A DNA stretch of 64,000 nucleotides. Source: Sphaerimonospora sp050942215 (lineage in GTDB: Bacteria; Actinomycetota; Actinomycetes; Streptosporangiales; Streptosporangiaceae). A program made the translations under genes and the position numbers. Positions 16,229-23,274 of this stretch are shown here, piece after piece (the stretch's first letter is position 1; each line of letters starts with the position of its first letter). The DNA is taken from the NCBI RefSeq assembly GCF_050942215.1, contig NZ_CP192056.1:2914001-2978000 (forward strand), read 5' to 3'. The notes under the pieces are model-generated. The model had not been told where the DNA came from, did not search any database, and worked only from the letters and a program-made list of their open reading frames with translations.

Positions 16229-17722
16229 ATGCACAACGACTTTCCGGCATGGCTGCGGATCGAACACTGGCTGAACGTGCTCTTCGTCACCCTGCTCATC
16301 CGCAGCGGGATCGAGATCCTCGGCACCCACCCGAAGCTCTACTGGCATGATCACAGCAGGCCGGGCACCGAGTGGGCGAGGTTCACCCGCAAGACGATGC
16401 CGAAGGACAAGCTGTACGACACATTGGACGAGGAGGAGGACTACTCGTCGATCGTGTCGCTGCCCGGCCACAAGAAGATCGGGATAGGCCGGCACTGGCA
16501 CTTCTTCACCGTGGTCGGCTGGCTCCTGCTCGGCATCTCGTACGTGACCCTGCTGTTCGTCACCGGCCAGTGGCGCCGCTACCTGCCCACCTCCTGGGAC
16601 ATCTTCCCGGCGGCCTGGCACGACCTGGTCACCTACGACAGCTTCCAACTGCCGCCGATGATGCCGGGCCAGCCGTTCGACGCGCTGCAGAAACTGACGT
16701 ACGCCGGGGTGATCTTCGTGCTCGCCCCGTTCCAGATCCTGACCGGGCTCGCGCAGGCACCGGCGCTGGAGGCGCGTTTCCCATGGTTCGTGCAGATGTG
16801 GGGCGGCCGGCAGGCCGCGCGCAGTCTGCATTACCTCGGCCTGCTCGCGTTCGTCGTGTTCACGGCCGGGCACCTGATGATGGTCGCGTTCTGGGGCTGG
16901 CCGCGCCTCAACGCCCTCATGATCTTCGGGGCGGCTCGGAACCTGACGCTCGCGTTCTGGCTGTCCCTGGCCATCATCGCGGCGATCGTGGCGGTGCACG
17001 TGGCCGTCACCGTGTGGAGCCTGCGCAGGCCGCGTTCCGTGCAGCGCAGGCTCGGCGCGTTCAACGGCGTGGTCAAGCGGCTGCTGCTGCGTCCGTGCCG
17101 GTCCCGGCAGGACTACCCGGCCTCCGCCATCAGCCCGCAGCACCGGGTGAACGGCAAGCCGCCCGACTGCGATGCGTACAAGATCATGGCAGTGCACGAC
17201 TTCGCCAACTGGGAGTTGCGGGTCGGCGGGCTGGTGGAGAACCCGGTCACGCTCACGCTGGCGGACATCCGGGCGCTGCGCGGCAAGCAGACCCAGTGCG
17301 TGCTGCACAACTGCGTGCAGGGCTGGTCGAGCGTCGGCAAGTGGGGCGGCCTGCCGCTGCGCGACCTGGTGGAGCTGGTCAGGCCGCTGCCGGAGGCGCG
17401 CTACATCTGCTTCCTGACCATGCAGGAGAACCGCCGGGACGAACCGAGCGCACCGGGCGTCGGGGGCGGGCAGTTCTACGAGGTCATCGACCTGGAACTG
17501 GCGTACTACCCCCAGGTCCTGCTCGCCTACGAGATGAACGGCGAGCCGCTGCCGATCAAGCACGGCGCCCCGCTGCGGCTGCGGCTGGAGACCCAGGTCG
17601 GCTTCAAGATGGCCAAGTGGATCGAGCAGATCGAGTTCGTCGCCGACTACTCGAGGATCGGGATGGGGATGGGCGGATGGCGCGAGGACAACGCCTATTT
17701 CGACAAGGACGTGGAGATCTGA
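16229..17722 (+). CDS. Cytochrome b561-type membrane domain fused to sulfite-oxidase-type molybdopterin domain
   Basis: A 497-residue fusion. The first 270 or so residues form a b-type cytochrome membrane domain with candidate heme His in RIEHWLNVLF, RHWHFFTVVGW, SLHYLGLL and FTAGHLMMV. The rest is an oxidoreductase molybdopterin domain of the sulfite oxidase/MsrP type: WELRVGGLVENPVTLTL, the molybdenum-ligating Cys region QCVLHNCVQGWSS, KWGGLPLRDL, and GAPLRLRLETQVGFKMAKWI. No Tat signal; the membrane domain would anchor it, and it may couple a molybdenum redox reaction directly to quinones. Start ATG 16229 has GGGGGA upstream. Its stop overlaps the next start. Confidence 0.88.
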   Translation: MHNDFPAWLRIEHWLNVLFVTLLIRSGIEILGTHPKLYWHDHSRPGTEWARFTRKTMPKDKLYDTLDEEEDYSSIVSLPGHKKIGIGRHWHFFTVVGWLLLGISYVTLLFVTGQWRRYLPTSWDIFPAAWHDLVTYDSFQLPPMMPGQPFDALQKLTYAGVIFVLAPFQILTGLAQAPALEARFPWFVQMWGGRQAARSLHYLGLLAFVVFTAGHLMMVAFWGWPRLNALMIFGAARNLTLAFWLSLAIIAAIVAVHVAVTVWSLRRPRSVQRRLGAFNGVVKRLLLRPCRSRQDYPASAISPQHRVNGKPPDCDAYKIMAVHDFANWELRVGGLVENPVTLTLADIRALRGKQTQCVLHNCVQGWSSVGKWGGLPLRDLVELVRPLPEARYICFLTMQENRRDEPSAPGVGGGQFYEVIDLELAYYPQVLLAYEMNGEPLPIKHGAPLRLRLETQVGFKMAKWIEQIEFVADYSRIGMGMGGWREDNAYFDKDVEI

Positions 17723-17743
17723 TGGGACGCGGAGATCTGATGG
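17713..17743 (+). repeat. 18-bp in-frame tandem duplication carrying SD and ATG
   Basis: GGAGATCTGATGG occurs at 17713-17725 and again at 17731-17743. Each copy holds a GGAG SD-like site and an ATG (17722 and 17740), giving the next gene two equivalent starts six codons apart. Confidence 0.7.
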
Positions 17744-18015
17744 AGGGCGGCGTCGAGGCCGTACGCCGTCCCGAGCTCATCACACTGACCGAGGCGCAGC
17801 GGGAACGGGTCCGTGAGCGGATCCACCGGGACCGGAAGACCTGCACCGGCTGCGGCTCCGGGGGCTTCCGCGTCGGCGACGCCCTCTATCTGGGCTTCCT
17901 GTTCCGAAGCGAGCCGCTGGACGCCTACATGGTCGCGCTCACCTGCGCCGATTCCGCGTGCCCTGACCCGTACAACGGGATCACGGTGCGCGGCTCCGAG
18001 TTCCTGTTCCCGTGA
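17722..18015 (+). CDS. Small Cys-rich protein ending the redox operon
   Basis: A 97-residue protein (91 if the second start at 17740 is used). It has a CTGCGSGGF motif and a later pair in CADSACPDP, so four Cys could bind zinc or an iron-sulfur cluster; the rest is a small alpha/beta fold (YLGFLFRSEPLDAYMVALTC). Not a family I recognise. The gene overlaps the molybdopterin fusion by one base (TGATG), so it probably serves that complex, for example in cofactor handling. Confidence 0.75.
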   Translation: MGRGDLMEGGVEAVRRPELITLTEAQRERVRERIHRDRKTCTGCGSGGFRVGDALYLGFLFRSEPLDAYMVALTCADSACPDPYNGITVRGSEFLFP

Positions 18016-18037
18016 CCCGTGAAGGCGCGCGTCCGCC

Positions 18038-18469
18038 TCACCGGTCGTCCGCGCCGCCGAGCGGGATGGACGGACGCGCGATGCCCAGCCGTTCCACCAT
18101 CGGCAACGCCTCCCGCAGGGCGACGCGCAGCGCGTCGTAGCGTGCCCGCTCGTCCGGTGTGAGACCGCCGTTCCGGTAGTAGTGCTCCAGGCGCGGGAGC
18201 CGGCCCGCGAGCAACGTCCCCCACCGGATGCTGAAGTCGTAGACCCGCGCCTGGTCCGCCGACGCCTGCGGGTCGCCGGCCAGCTCGCGCAGCGCCTCGA
18301 CCTCACCGAACAGCATGTCGAGGTCCGCGGCGACGCCGGCCACCCGATGTTCCCCGTTCACGAGCTCGTCGTTCAACCAACCCACCTCGCCCCGTGACGC
18401 CCCCCGCCCTGCGGCCTGGAAAATCGTCCCGCGGGCACCTCGAACGTACACCAACGTCCGCCGCGACAT
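18038..18469 (-). CDS. Hypothetical helical protein
   Basis: Up to 143 residues, mostly helical (ADLDMLFGEVEALRELAGD, YDALRVALREALPMVERLG), with SIRWGTLLAGRLPRLEHYY in the middle. No recognised domain. The start is uncertain: ATG 18469 is used, but a GTG at 18385 next to GGGGCGAG would give 115 residues. Convergent with the redox operon, with a 22-nt gap. Confidence 0.55.
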   Translation of the reverse strand: MSRRTLVYVRGARGTIFQAAGRGASRGEVGWLNDELVNGEHRVAGVAADLDMLFGEVEALRELAGDPQASADQARVYDFSIRWGTLLAGRLPRLEHYYRNGGLTPDERARYDALRVALREALPMVERLGIARPSIPLGGADDR

Positions 18470-18671
18470 GCCGTGCCGCCGAGAGGCACGGAAGCCCCTT
18501 GTGCGCCCCGGGTCGCGTGGGGTTGTGCGGTGTGTCAAGAGGATTCAAGGAACGTCCCTCGTCCGGTGGGACGGCCAATGGAAAAAGAATGAGCAATCGG
18601 ACCAATCCACGGGAATCACCCGTCCCTTTGAGGCTATTTTCGCCATTTTGTGGCTTCTGTGATTGTTGGGT

Positions 18672-18708
18672 TTGACTACATCGCCATACGGATACGGAGA
18701 GTAGTCAA
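18672..18708 (+). promoter_or_regulatory. 8-bp inverted repeat upstream of secreted protein gene
   Basis: TTGACTAC (18672-18679) is perfectly matched by GTAGTCAA (18701-18708). TTGACT also looks like a -35 element. The arms are about 29 bp apart centre to centre, which fits two sites on one face of the helix or a transcribed hairpin. A good AAGGAG follows at 18707-18712. Confidence 0.4.
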
Positions 18709-18720
18709 GGAGTACCTACA

Positions 18721-18780
18721 GTGACGAAACGGGGGAAATGCCGATGCGCACGTATCGAATGCTGTCCTTGGCCCTGCTGA
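18721..18780 (+). CDS. Possible 19-residue Cys-rich leader peptide
   Basis: GTG 18721 follows AAGGAG by 8 nt and opens a 19-codon frame (MTKRGKCRCARIECCPWPC) with five Cys, ending in TGA at 18780. It overlaps the start of the secreted protein gene in another frame, so it could be a translated leader coupled to that gene. The evidence is one good SD and an odd composition; it may be chance. Confidence 0.3.
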   Translation: MTKRGKCRCARIECCPWPC

Positions 18781-19091
18781 CGGCCGCCGGATTGGCCGTC
18801 GCCGCGCCGGCCTGTGCCGCGGTCGCTCGACCGGCGGACGCGACGGTCGGTCTCGGAGTCGGGGCGGGCGTCGGTCTCGGCGTCGGCCTCGTTCTCGATG
18901 TGGACGCCGCGCTCGGCCTGGGGCTCGATGTCGCCGGCGCGGCCGGCGTCGACGCGGACGCCGTGGTCGGTGCCACGGTGGACGCGAGTGCCGTGGTGGA
19001 TGCGGGTGTCACGGCGGACGCGGGGGTCGGAGTGGACGCGGACGCCGGAGTGAGCGCGCCCGCCGCCGAGGGCCTCGGGGGTGGCGTCTGA
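18744..19091 (+). CDS. Secreted low-complexity Ala/Val/Gly/Asp protein
   Basis: A 115-residue product with a clear signal peptide (MRTYRMLSLALLTAAGLAVA, cleavage near ACAA). The mature part is almost entirely Ala, Val, Gly, Asp and Leu in short repeats (GLGVGAGVGLGVG, VDADAVVGATVDASAVVDAG). No Cys, Trp or aromatic core, so probably no globular fold; it may be a cell-surface filler, adhesin-like or amyloid-like peptide. ATG 18744 is preferred since GGGGG lies 8 nt upstream; ATG 18738 is immediately next to it. No recognised family. Confidence 0.65.
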   Translation: MRTYRMLSLALLTAAGLAVAAPACAAVARPADATVGLGVGAGVGLGVGLVLDVDAALGLGLDVAGAAGVDADAVVGATVDASAVVDAGVTADAGVGVDADAGVSAPAAEGLGGGV

Positions 19092-19125
19092 GGAACCTCA
19101 CGACGCGCCCGCGACCCGACCCCCG

Positions 19126-19369
19126 CGTGATCTTGTAGTTGCTCGCAGGGGTGGCCCCTGACATGGTCATATCCTTTTCGTGATCTTGCAGAAGCTCGCA
19201 CGCCACCCGGTCTATCTGCGACGACGCCATTCGTGATCTTGCACTGCCAAGTGCAAGATCACGAACGAATGAACCGCTGGTCAGCGGCCATGGCTGCGAA
19301 CTTCTGCAAGATCACGAGAGGTGAGCGCCCAGGCCAGGTGGTATGTCTGCGAGCAACTACAAGATCACG
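19126..19369. repeat. Concentric nested inverted-repeat element
   Basis: Three pairs of inverted blocks share exactly one centre at 19247.5. The outer 22-bp blocks, 19126-19147 and 19348-19369, are perfect complements (CGTGATCTTGTAGTTGCTCG at the left). The middle blocks, 19179-19200 and 19295-19316, match at 21 of 22. The inner block is a hairpin with 15-bp arms 19231-19245 and 19250-19264 and loop GCCA. All blocks share CGTGATCTTG at their outer edge; outer and middle blocks share GCTCGCA or GTTCGCA at the inner edge. The spacers (30-31 bp) are of equal length on both sides but mostly not complementary. It may be a palindromic interspersed element, a protein-binding array or a large terminator. 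No gene lies inside. Confidence 0.85.
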
Positions 19370-19638
19370 CGCGGGGGGTGCCATCACCCCCATGGGGCGT
19401 CAACGCACCGCCAGCCGTACATCGAGGGCGGGTGGACGGCCTTCCCGCCGGCCGTCGAGAGACGGCGGATTCGAAGGCGCGACCGGAGGCCACCCTCGCG
19501 GCGGCCGCACGGCGGGAGCGGGCAGGCGATCACAGGTGGCGCCCCGGCCCGGTCGCGCCGTACGGAATCGACGTGAGGAGACGGGCCGGGCGTCACGCGT
19601 CGGGTGAAGGAGGAGTGGCCACGGGGACATCGGGGAAT
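19370..19638. other. Gap without a supported gene
   Basis: GC-rich sequence between the nested repeat element and the carboxypeptidase leader. Short open frames exist on both strands but none has an SD, conserved motif or plausible protein composition. Nothing is called here. Confidence 0.5.
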
Positions 19639-19676
19639 TCCTTCCATTGTGTTGGAAGGACCGTTTAGATTTTTTT
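19639..19676 (+). promoter_or_regulatory. Hairpin with T-run upstream of carboxypeptidase
   Basis: TCCTTCCA (19639-19646) pairs with TGGAAGGA (19653-19660), loop TTGTGT, followed after 9 nt by seven T (19670-19676). It could be an intrinsic terminator shielding the carboxypeptidase from upstream reading, or an operator. A second inverted repeat, AACGG (19686-19690) with CCGTT (19697-19701), lies just downstream in an AT-rich leader that probably holds the promoter. Confidence 0.45.
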
Positions 19677-19735
19677 ACCCTTCACAACGGTTCATTCCGT
19701 TAAAAGTGCTTTCACTGCATGGCAATCTGTCTGTC

Positions 19736-20692
19736 ATGCGTGGTGGAAAAGTTGGTTTTGCCCTATGTGCCGGGGTGTTTGCGGTAATCACCGGGATCAC
19801 CGGTGTCGCGACCCCCGCACATGCCCAGCCCGTGGTCGCGCACTCCTCGGCACCGTCCCGGACCGTGGCCGTCGCACACGACGCGGCGGCCGCCTACGAT
19901 CCGCCGGCCGTCTACGGGCGTGCCGCCTTTCTGGCCGACGCCACGACGGGTGAGGTCCTGCTCGACGCCAACGCCGGACGGCGGATGCCGGTGGCCAGCC
20001 TGACCAAGGTGATGACCGCCTACATCGTGCTCCAGGAGGCGAATCTGGCGGACAAGATCAGAGTCAAGGGTGAGGACGTCCGGTACGGACGGGACTACGG
20101 GGCCTCGAAGGCATGGCTGCGCCTGGGCGACCGGCTCACCGTCGAAGACCTGCTGTACGCGCTGATGCTTCCCTCGGGCGCCGATGCGGCCCACGCGCTC
20201 GCCCGCACCTACGGCCCCGGCATCGAGGGCTTCACGGCGAAGATGAACGCCACCGCCCGGGCGCTCGGGCTGCGGGACACGGAATATCTCAACGCCGACG
20301 GGCTGCCCACACCGCACGGGCAGGGCGGCGTGTCCACCGCCCGGGATCAGGCGCGGCTCGCCGAGATCGCGCTGCGCGATCCGCGGCTGGTGGAGATCAC
20401 CTCGGCTCGGCGCCATCATGTCCCCAGGACCGCCGATCACCGCTCCTACACCTGGACCAACACCAACAGACTGACCGGCGGGCGGGGCGTGATCGGGCTG
20501 AAGACCGGGTTCACCCGGGCGGCGGGCCACTGTCTGACCTTCGCCGCAGACCGCGACGGCCACCGGCTGATCGGCGTCATCCTCGGGGAGCGGCAGTCGA
20601 ACCGGCGCTTCCAGACCGCCCGCGCCCTGCTCGACTGGGCGCAGGACGGCCTGGAACGGCACGACAGGACAGAGGGCGAGGCGGCGGCCTGA
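19736..20692 (+). CDS. D-alanyl-D-alanine carboxypeptidase (S11 family, PBP5-like)
   Basis: A 318-residue secreted peptidoglycan carboxypeptidase that trims the terminal D-Ala from stem peptides. Signal peptide 1-31 (VGFALCAGVFAVITGITG, cleavage after AHA). Active-site motifs: SLTK (Ser nucleophile and Lys), SGAD in place of the usual SGN, and LKTGFT (KTG box). The Asn-to-Ala change in the second motif (SxN) is an unusual substitution and may alter activity. No C-terminal anchor. The start ATG 19736 precedes the signal peptide; longer upstream frames are not supported. Single gene with its own AT-rich leader. Confidence 0.9.
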   Translation: MRGGKVGFALCAGVFAVITGITGVATPAHAQPVVAHSSAPSRTVAVAHDAAAAYDPPAVYGRAAFLADATTGEVLLDANAGRRMPVASLTKVMTAYIVLQEANLADKIRVKGEDVRYGRDYGASKAWLRLGDRLTVEDLLYALMLPSGADAAHALARTYGPGIEGFTAKMNATARALGLRDTEYLNADGLPTPHGQGGVSTARDQARLAEIALRDPRLVEITSARRHHVPRTADHRSYTWTNTNRLTGGRGVIGLKTGFTRAAGHCLTFAADRDGHRLIGVILGERQSNRRFQTARALLDWAQDGLERHDRTEGEAAA

Positions 20693-20716
20693 CCGCGCGC
20701 CACGCCCCGTCGTCCG

Positions 20717-20737
20717 CCCCGGCCGGACCGGCCGGGG
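20717..20737. terminator. Strong palindrome between convergent genes
   Basis: CCCCGGCCGG (20717-20726), one A, CCGGCCGGGG (20728-20737). A near-perfect GC palindrome in the 58-nt gap between the carboxypeptidase and LPMO genes; probable bidirectional terminator, without a T tract. Confidence 0.55.
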
Positions 20738-20750
20738 ACGGTCCATCAGA

Positions 20751-21494
20751 TCAGACCCGCTGCCACAGGGCCGGGACGTTCGGCGGCTCCCAGCCGGCGA
20801 GCGCGGTGTGCGCCTGCAGGCATCGGTAGGTGGATCCGCCGTAGGTGACCTGGTCGCCCACCGCGTAGGCGGTGCCGGCGGCCCAGCTCCCGCTCGGCGC
20901 CGGCTGGCTCGGCGTCGGGGTCGGCGTGGGCCTCGGGGTGGGGGTCGGGGTCGGCGTGGGGGTCGGGGTGGGGGTGCCGCCGCCCCCGCCTATCTGCAGG
21001 TCGACGCAGGAGTAGAACGCGTTGGGCGTGTCGGCGATGTTCCAGACGGCGATGACCTTCTGGCGGCCGCTGTAGCCGCCGAGGTTCACGTTGTGCGTGA
21101 CCGTCGCGCCCGGCTGCCTGCCGCCGCCGCTGAACGACGCGATCTTGTTGCCGCCGATGTAGTAGTCCCACGTGCTCGTGGCGTGGCGAGCGGTGAACGT
21201 CCAGGTGAAGCTCACCGAGCCGCCCACACTCGTGGGGCGCCAGGCCTTGCCGTCGTCGTTGAGCGGGGCCCACCGTGAGTCGCCGGCGTGGCAGTTCAGC
21301 TGGCCCTTCGGACCCTCGACGCTCTGCGGCTCCCAGACGATGGCACCGCAGTCCTGCACGATGCCCTGGGCGCACTGCGCCTGCCTGCTGAGCGGCGACG
21401 ACACGTAGCCGTGTGCCATCGCGGGGGAGGCGACGAACACGCCGGCTCCGATCGCGAGGGTCGCCGTCGACACGAAGGTCAACGTCCTTCGCAT
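20751..21494 (-). CDS. Secreted AA10 lytic polysaccharide monooxygenase with CBM5/12
   Basis: A 247-residue copper enzyme that oxidatively cleaves chitin or cellulose. Signal peptide 1-27; the mature chain starts at His28 (HGYVSSP), the first copper-brace ligand, and the second is His104 (FTARHATSTW). The AA10 domain ends near 172. A Thr-Pro repeat linker (about 175-198) leads to a CBM5/12 chitin-binding module (WAAGTAYAVGDQVTYGG, CLQAHTALAGWEP). The start has a strong SD, GGAAGGAG, which is partly held in a hairpin. The leader carries a GAAA-G-TTTC palindrome. Substrate is inferred to be chitin from CBM5/12. Confidence 0.95.
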   Translation of the reverse strand: MRRTLTFVSTATLAIGAGVFVASPAMAHGYVSSPLSRQAQCAQGIVQDCGAIVWEPQSVEGPKGQLNCHAGDSRWAPLNDDGKAWRPTSVGGSVSFTWTFTARHATSTWDYYIGGNKIASFSGGGRQPGATVTHNVNLGGYSGRQKVIAVWNIADTPNAFYSCVDLQIGGGGGTPTPTPTPTPTPTPRPTPTPTPSQPAPSGSWAAGTAYAVGDQVTYGGSTYRCLQAHTALAGWEPPNVPALWQRV

Positions 21495-21497
21495 GTG

Positions 21498-21546
21498 TTG
21501 CTCCTTCCGCTGGGGGGTGGAGCAAATATAAAAGAAAGTTTCCTAA
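21498..21546 (-). promoter_or_regulatory. LPMO leader: SD-sequestering inverted repeat plus GAAASTTTC palindrome
   Basis: On the minus strand, TTGCTCC (21519-21525) and GGAGCAA (21498-21504) form a 7-bp stem that takes in the LPMO SD. Just upstream lies TTAGGAAACTTTCT (21533-21546) with the 9-nt palindromic core GAAAGTTTC at 21534-21542 (plus strand). This core resembles elements I recall upstream of actinomycete secreted hydrolase genes, but its regulator is not known to me. Confidence 0.45.
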
Positions 21547-21708
21547 CAGTAAAGACCTGTCATTACCGTTGTCCAGGGATTGTCAACAGCGTGGGCGGTG
21601 CCGTACGCGTCAGCCGGCCACGGCGCAGAGCGCGCCGATCCCGTGTCTTCGGTAACCTCGTGCGGGACGCCGTGCCGCGCGGCGGGCACTTGATCCGACG
21701 GGTCTGGG

Positions 21709-23274
21709 ATGATCTTCAAGAACGCCACCGTCGTCGACGGGACCGGGGCCGAGCCGTACGTCGCCGACGTGGCCGTACGGGACGGCCGCATCGGCGAGAT
21801 CGGCGCCACCGCGGGCGGCGGGGCGGTGATCGACGCGGCCGGGCTGGTTCTCGCGCCGGGCTTCATCGACATGCACGCGCACTCCGACCTGGCGCTGCTG
21901 ACCGAGCCCGACCACCTCGCCAAGGTGAGCCAGGGCGTGACCTGCGAGGTGCTCGGCCAGGACGGGCTGTCGTACGCCCCGGCGGACGAGACGACGCTCG
22001 GGCCGCTGCGCCGGCAGCTCGCCGGGTGGAACGGCGATCCCGGTGGCTTCGACTGGAGCTGGCGGACGGTGGGGGAGTACCTCGACCGCCTGGACGAGGG
22101 CATCGCGGTGAACGCCTGCTATCTCGTCCCCCAGGGCACGGTGCGGGCGCTGGTCGTGGGCTGGGAGGACCGGCCGGCGACGGACGCCGAGCTGGCCGGG
22201 CAGAAACAGGTGATCGCGCAGGCCATGGCGGACGGCGCCGTCGGCATGTCCACCGGCCTCACCTACACCCCCGGCATGTACGCGGGAACCGGCGAGCTGG
22301 CCGAGCTGTGCGGGGTGGTCGCCGCCTACGGCGGGTTCCACGCGACGCACCACAGGTCGTACGGCAGGGGCGCGCTGGAGGCGTACGCGGAGATGATCGA
22401 GGTGTCGCGCCGCTCCGGCTGCCCGCTGCATCTGGCCCACGCGACGATGAACTTCAAGGTCAACAAGGGACGGGCGGGGGAGCTGCTCGGCCTGCTCGAC
22501 GACGCCATCGCGGGCGGCTGCGACATCACGCTGGACAGCTATCCGTACCTGCCCGCCTCGACCACGCTGGCCGCGCTGCTGCCGAGCTGGGCGTCGGCGG
22601 GCGGGCCCGGCGCCACGTTGGAGCGGCTGCGCGATCCGGCGGCCTGCGCGCGCATCCGGCACGTCATGGAGGCCGAGGGCTCCGACGGCTGCCACGGGGT
22701 GCCGGTCGAGTGGGACACGCTGCTGATCTCCGGCACCCGCTCGGCGGCGTCGGCCGGCCGGGTGGGCACGCGCGTGACCGGCTTCGAGGACTTCCGCCGC
22801 CTGCTGCTCGACGACGAGCTCGGGATCACGATCGTGCAGTTCGCCGGCGACGAGGAGAACGTTCAGACGATCATGCGGCATCCCGCGCACACCGGCGGCA
22901 GCGACGGGCTGCTGGCGGGGGCCAGACCGCATCCCCGGGCGTGGGGCGCCTTCCCCCGCTACCTCGCCAGGTACGTCAGGGAGCTGGGCGTGCTCACCCT
23001 CCCCGAGTGCGTCGCGCACCTCACCGGACGCCCGGCCCGGCGGCTCGGCCTGCGGGACCGGGGGCTGGTCCGGGTCGGCTACCACGCCGACCTGGTGCTG
23101 TTCGACCCGGAGTCGGTGCGCGACACCGCGACGTTCGACGATCCCCGCCGGCAGGCGGAGGGCGTCTCCCACGTGCTCGTGGGCGGCGTCCCGGTCATCA
23201 GGGACGGCCGCCACACCGGCGCGCTGCCCGGTAGGGCGCTGCGCCGTACGAGCACGGGCACCGCCGCTATTTGA
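21709..23274 (+). CDS. D-aminoacylase / N-acyl-D-amino-acid deacylase family amidohydrolase
   Basis: A 521-residue metal-dependent amidohydrolase. Metal motif MHAHSD follows the first beta-sandwich strands; later candidate ligands are in HATHHRS and LHLAHATMNFK, and the C-terminal sandwich ends with GYHADLVLFDPE. The family hydrolyses N-acyl groups from D-amino acids or related compounds. The next genes are a sugar-type ABC importer, a kinase and a phosphosugar isomerase, so an N-acetylated sugar-acid or amino-sugar substrate is possible. Its end overlaps the convergent permease gene by 8 bp. The SD is weak; the start is set by the conserved first strand FKNATVVDGTG. Confidence 0.85.
   Translation: MIFKNATVVDGTGAEPYVADVAVRDGRIGEIGATAGGGAVIDAAGLVLAPGFIDMHAHSDLALLTEPDHLAKVSQGVTCEVLGQDGLSYAPADETTLGPLRRQLAGWNGDPGGFDWSWRTVGEYLDRLDEGIAVNACYLVPQGTVRALVVGWEDRPATDAELAGQKQVIAQAMADGAVGMSTGLTYTPGMYAGTGELAELCGVVAAYGGFHATHHRSYGRGALEAYAEMIEVSRRSGCPLHLAHATMNFKVNKGRAGELLGLLDDAIAGGCDITLDSYPYLPASTTLAALLPSWASAGGPGATLERLRDPAACARIRHVMEAEGSDGCHGVPVEWDTLLISGTRSAASAGRVGTRVTGFEDFRRLLLDDELGITIVQFAGDEENVQTIMRHPAHTGGSDGLLAGARPHPRAWGAFPRYLARYVRELGVLTLPECVAHLTGRPARRLGLRDRGLVRVGYHADLVLFDPESVRDTATFDDPRRQAEGVSHVLVGGVPVIRDGRHTGALPGRALRRTSTGTAAI

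Noticed and set aside
19126..19369. CRISPR-like repeats with spacers of similar length
   Set aside because: The blocks alternate in orientation around one centre and differ in their middle parts; CRISPR repeats are all direct. No cas gene is in the window.
20925..20980. Simple-sequence repeat as an independent element
   Set aside because: It is the Thr-Pro linker of the LPMO, a normal feature of such enzymes.
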